The notes beneath the pieces are model-generated. The model was not told the DNA's origin. It saw only the letters and a program-made list of their open reading frames with translations, and did not search any database. Below, piece by piece: positions 61,588 through 64,000 of a stretch of 64,000 nt of DNA; position 1 is the first letter of the stretch; every line of letters starts with the position of its first letter. The DNA is from Daldinia sp. FL1419 (lineage: Eukaryota > Ascomycota > Sordariomycetes > Xylariales > Hypoxylaceae): positions 62,001 through 126,000 of the forward strand of contig MU623352.1 of the NCBI GenBank assembly GCA_025201765.1, written 5' to 3'. The translations under genes were made by a program, and so were the position numbers.

Positions 61588-63515
61588 TCAAGGCAAGTCC
61601 CACCAACTCTCATGTAAATCCCTCAAATCAATAGTCGCCGGGTCCCTAATATACGGCACGATATCCGCTCCGAGATCCTTCTCCTTGAGCGTGGACCCGT
61701 TGCCAAAGTACCAAGCGAGCCGATTGCCGCTCTCGGAGAGGTACTCGTACTCCCAGTCCTCCCACCTCGGATCGCGGTAAATAATCGTCACCTGCGCCGC
61801 GCTGCCCGGCCACAGCCCGTGGATCCGGCTCCCGGGCCGTCCGCTGTTGTACCACGAGCTGCAGTTCTCGGAGAGCACGGTGGTTTCGAAGAACGCGTCC
61901 GAGTACTGGATGAAGTCGTCCGCGGCCTTTTTCGACGGCTGGATGGTTTTTATGCCTTCCCGCGATATCTTGCGTAGCAGCTTCGCGTAGAACGTTACTT
62001 GTACCTCGACGCTGTGTGGCACTGTGCCGGAGCGCCCGGACCCGTGGGGGCCGTGGATGAAGCCTAGGTTGGGGAACCCGGGCGTTGCGGCCCCGAGGTA
62101 CGTGTACGGGAACCCGTACTCGCCGTCTTGCTCCCAGAGCTTCGAGAGGTCCTTCCCGTGCGCCCAGATGCTGAAGGGGGGAACCATGTCCCGGTTTGCG
62201 CCGGTGGCGCAGAATATCGCGTCGACTTCCCGGTGCACGCCGTCGGTCGTCTCGATGCCGGTTGCAGTGAACCGCTTTATCGGCGTCTGGATGTAGTCTA
62301 CGTTGTCCTCCGTGATGGCCTCGAAGTAATTGGGCCCGGGAGTCAGGCGCCGGCAGTGAGGGGAGAAGTCGGGGATGATTCTATCGATGAGCTCGGGTTT
62401 CCTGGCTACGCGCTTCCTCATGAGTTCTGCGAATTCCTCGCGGGACTTTTCGTTGAGCTCGGATCCCTTGAGCCAGCTTGAGAATCCCCGCCAGTATTTG
62501 GATTCCAAGTCTTTTCTCCATTTTACGTATTCCTCAGGGTCTTTAAACGATTCTCGAAGCTCAGGTGATATCGGTATGGGCTCGATGGAAGTCTCATCGC
62601 CAGCGAATGATGCGGTGACCCATGTCCTATTTCGGGCGTAATGGTCTAAGTGCTTAACGTGCTTCTGAATGTTGGCGGTAAGCTGTATACCGCTTGCACC
62701 GTTGCCGATGGTTGCGACTCGTTTCCCCTTGGGATCGAAATTGGGATCCCAATTAGAGGCGTGTCGAAGAAGACCCTTGAAGTCGTTTATCCCAGGATAA
62801 TCAGGCAACTTCCAGGCGTTGAAGCGGCCGATAGCAGTCAGCACGAAGTCAAACTCATCGCTGGACGTCTCTCCCGTGCTGAGATTATGCACCTTCACGT
62901 TCCATACGGATTTCTTCTCATCCCATCTTAGCTCTTCGACCCTTTGGGAGAATCTCAAATACTGATACACGTCGTACTTCCGCGCTAGTCCTTGCCAGTA
63001 GTCCCTGATCTCGCGACCCTGCGCAAATTGCTCCGACCAGTTGATGTTTGGAGAAAAGCTGGTCTGGTAGACGTGTGCTGGGACATCACATCTGACTCCT
63101 GGATAGATATTCTCAAACCATGTGCCACCCTATAGCAAGTTAGTAGAAGTACATATATTTTCTACCGGACATTAGCATTGCTCACCACGTCGGCATTTTT
63201 CTCGAATATAGTTAACTTCAAGTTGGGGACTTTTGGAGGAAGCAATATGCCGGCTAGTACACCAGAAAGTCCTGCGCCAATGACGGCTACTCTTAATGGC
63301 CTCCAGTCGTCGATGTGCCGTTGTTCTAACTTGAGTGTCGGGGCAGGATAACTTCCAAATTTGGGCTCCTTGAGTAACGGCTCAATCTTCTCTTTTATAT
63401 CTTCAACTATAGGTACTTTGACACCATTGATGGGCTTATCCGAGCCATCTTTTTCTAACGAAGATAGTGCTAATCCATTCGTATTGGTAGCTTGCTCCAA
63501 GACTTCGGCAGTCAT
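61588..63515 (-). CDS. Flavin-dependent monooxygenase, Baeyer-Villiger type
   Basis: Two exons on the minus strand (63515-63186 and 63129-61588), 623 residues. The frame opens at a GTG; I take the ATG at 63515 (MTAEVLEQATNTNG). The FAD-binding Rossmann motif GAGLSG is at 80-85 in VAVIGAGLSGVLAG. GGTWFENIYPGVRCDVP follows the intron at residue 111. The Baeyer-Villiger fingerprint FxGxxxHxxxW(P/D) is present as FKGLLRHASNWD (227-238). A second Rossmann motif, GNGASG (252-257), serves NADPH. FCATG and GPHGSGRSG are further family-like stretches. It should insert oxygen next to a ketone or oxidise a heteroatom using NADPH and O2; the substrate is unknown. No polyketide or terpene synthase lies in the window. 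Confidence 0.93.
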
Positions 63516-64000
63516 ATTGGTGGTGATATAGCTCGACAGCACTTATACGGTAAAACTCGACAAAAATCTAAAATGTCTATTTATTCTGCTCGTAACCTGT
63601 TAGACTCGACGATTTATATCTACGGGACTGAAGTTATCTTGAAACGCGTTATCATCCGACTAGTTCCATGTCGCCAACCTACCACGTTCTTGGATAAGTG
63701 AAGCACGCAATAGCCCCCGCGTCTTTGCACCTCCGCGATAGGACGTCCGGGTAGCAGCCAACCTTGCGGCTAGAGCTCTAGGCTTGCTTTTTATTGTCAC
63801 ATCGATATTGGTCAAATGCCGGAATAGGAATTCCGACGTAAGAGGGGAGGTATTCGTAATTTACTAGGTTGGTCGAGTTCATTTATAAATGTGGTGGTTA
63901 TACATAATCTACCAATGGCGACCTTGTCTTTTTTCCGAACCTTTTATACAAAGACTATCCCCTTAGAATTTACTATAGCCAAGTATAACTGAAAATGGCT
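63516..64000. other. Right end of window, upstream of the monooxygenase gene
   Basis: Promoter region of the monooxygenase. I see no further gene before the window ends. Confidence 0.6.

Noticed and set aside
1..64000. Secondary-metabolite cluster, rRNA, complete tRNA, CRISPR array or viral gene
   Set aside because: The lone monooxygenase has no synthase partner; no rRNA or full tRNA cloverleaf was seen; regularly spaced direct repeats of the CRISPR type are absent; no viral protein was recognised.

Overview
The window is nuclear DNA from a filamentous ascomycete (Pezizomycotina, probably Sordariomycetes; I cannot fix the order). The evidence is the fungal gene set, the short introns (most 50-100 bp) with GT-AG ends and CTAAC/CTAAT branch points, and the intergenic sequence full of TAGGTACCTA-type palindromes. 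I support fourteen protein-coding genes. All have plausible spliced models with joined lengths divisible by three. I found no rRNA, no complete tRNA and no CRISPR array.

Layout. 1-13.8 kb has no gene I can support. It holds two inverted-repeat elements: a 425-bp MITE-like element (5411-5835) and a 1.6-kb element (7968-9555), the latter containing an assembly gap. 13.8-20.9 kb holds the chaperonin subunit CCT gamma and two unrecognised genes (411 and 201 aa). 21.3-27.1 kb holds a disordered 458-aa protein, a histidine-phosphatase (phosphoglycerate-mutase-like) protein with a long tail, and a PRKRIP1/DUF1168 nuclear protein. 28.0-34.2 kb is one 2058-aa hybrid histidine kinase. 34.2-41.8 kb is a second gene desert. 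41.8-52.1 kb holds an M13 metallopeptidase, a cytochrome b561 membrane protein, allantoicase and an ankyrin-DIL protein. 55.8-63.5 kb holds a TBC RabGAP, a LURP-one/tubby-like protein and a flavin monooxygenase with Baeyer-Villiger fingerprints.

The genes do not form an obvious pathway or a secondary-metabolite cluster. They look like ordinary fungal neighbours: housekeeping (CCT gamma), signalling and traffic (histidine kinase, RabGAP, ankyrin-DIL), nitrogen salvage (allantoicase, with GATA-type sites upstream) and redox (cytochrome b561, monooxygenase). Several true start codons lie inside longer open frames that begin at GTG or TTG. Several genes depend on small exons: a 25-bp first exon in CCT3, a 28-bp micro-exon in the M13 peptidase, and an upstream first exon in cytochrome b561.

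I did not find a convincing new biological system. The most novel items are the two inverted-repeat elements, one carrying an 18-bp perfect palindrome near both ends, the widespread TAGGTACCTA palindromes, and the three genes whose family I cannot name.
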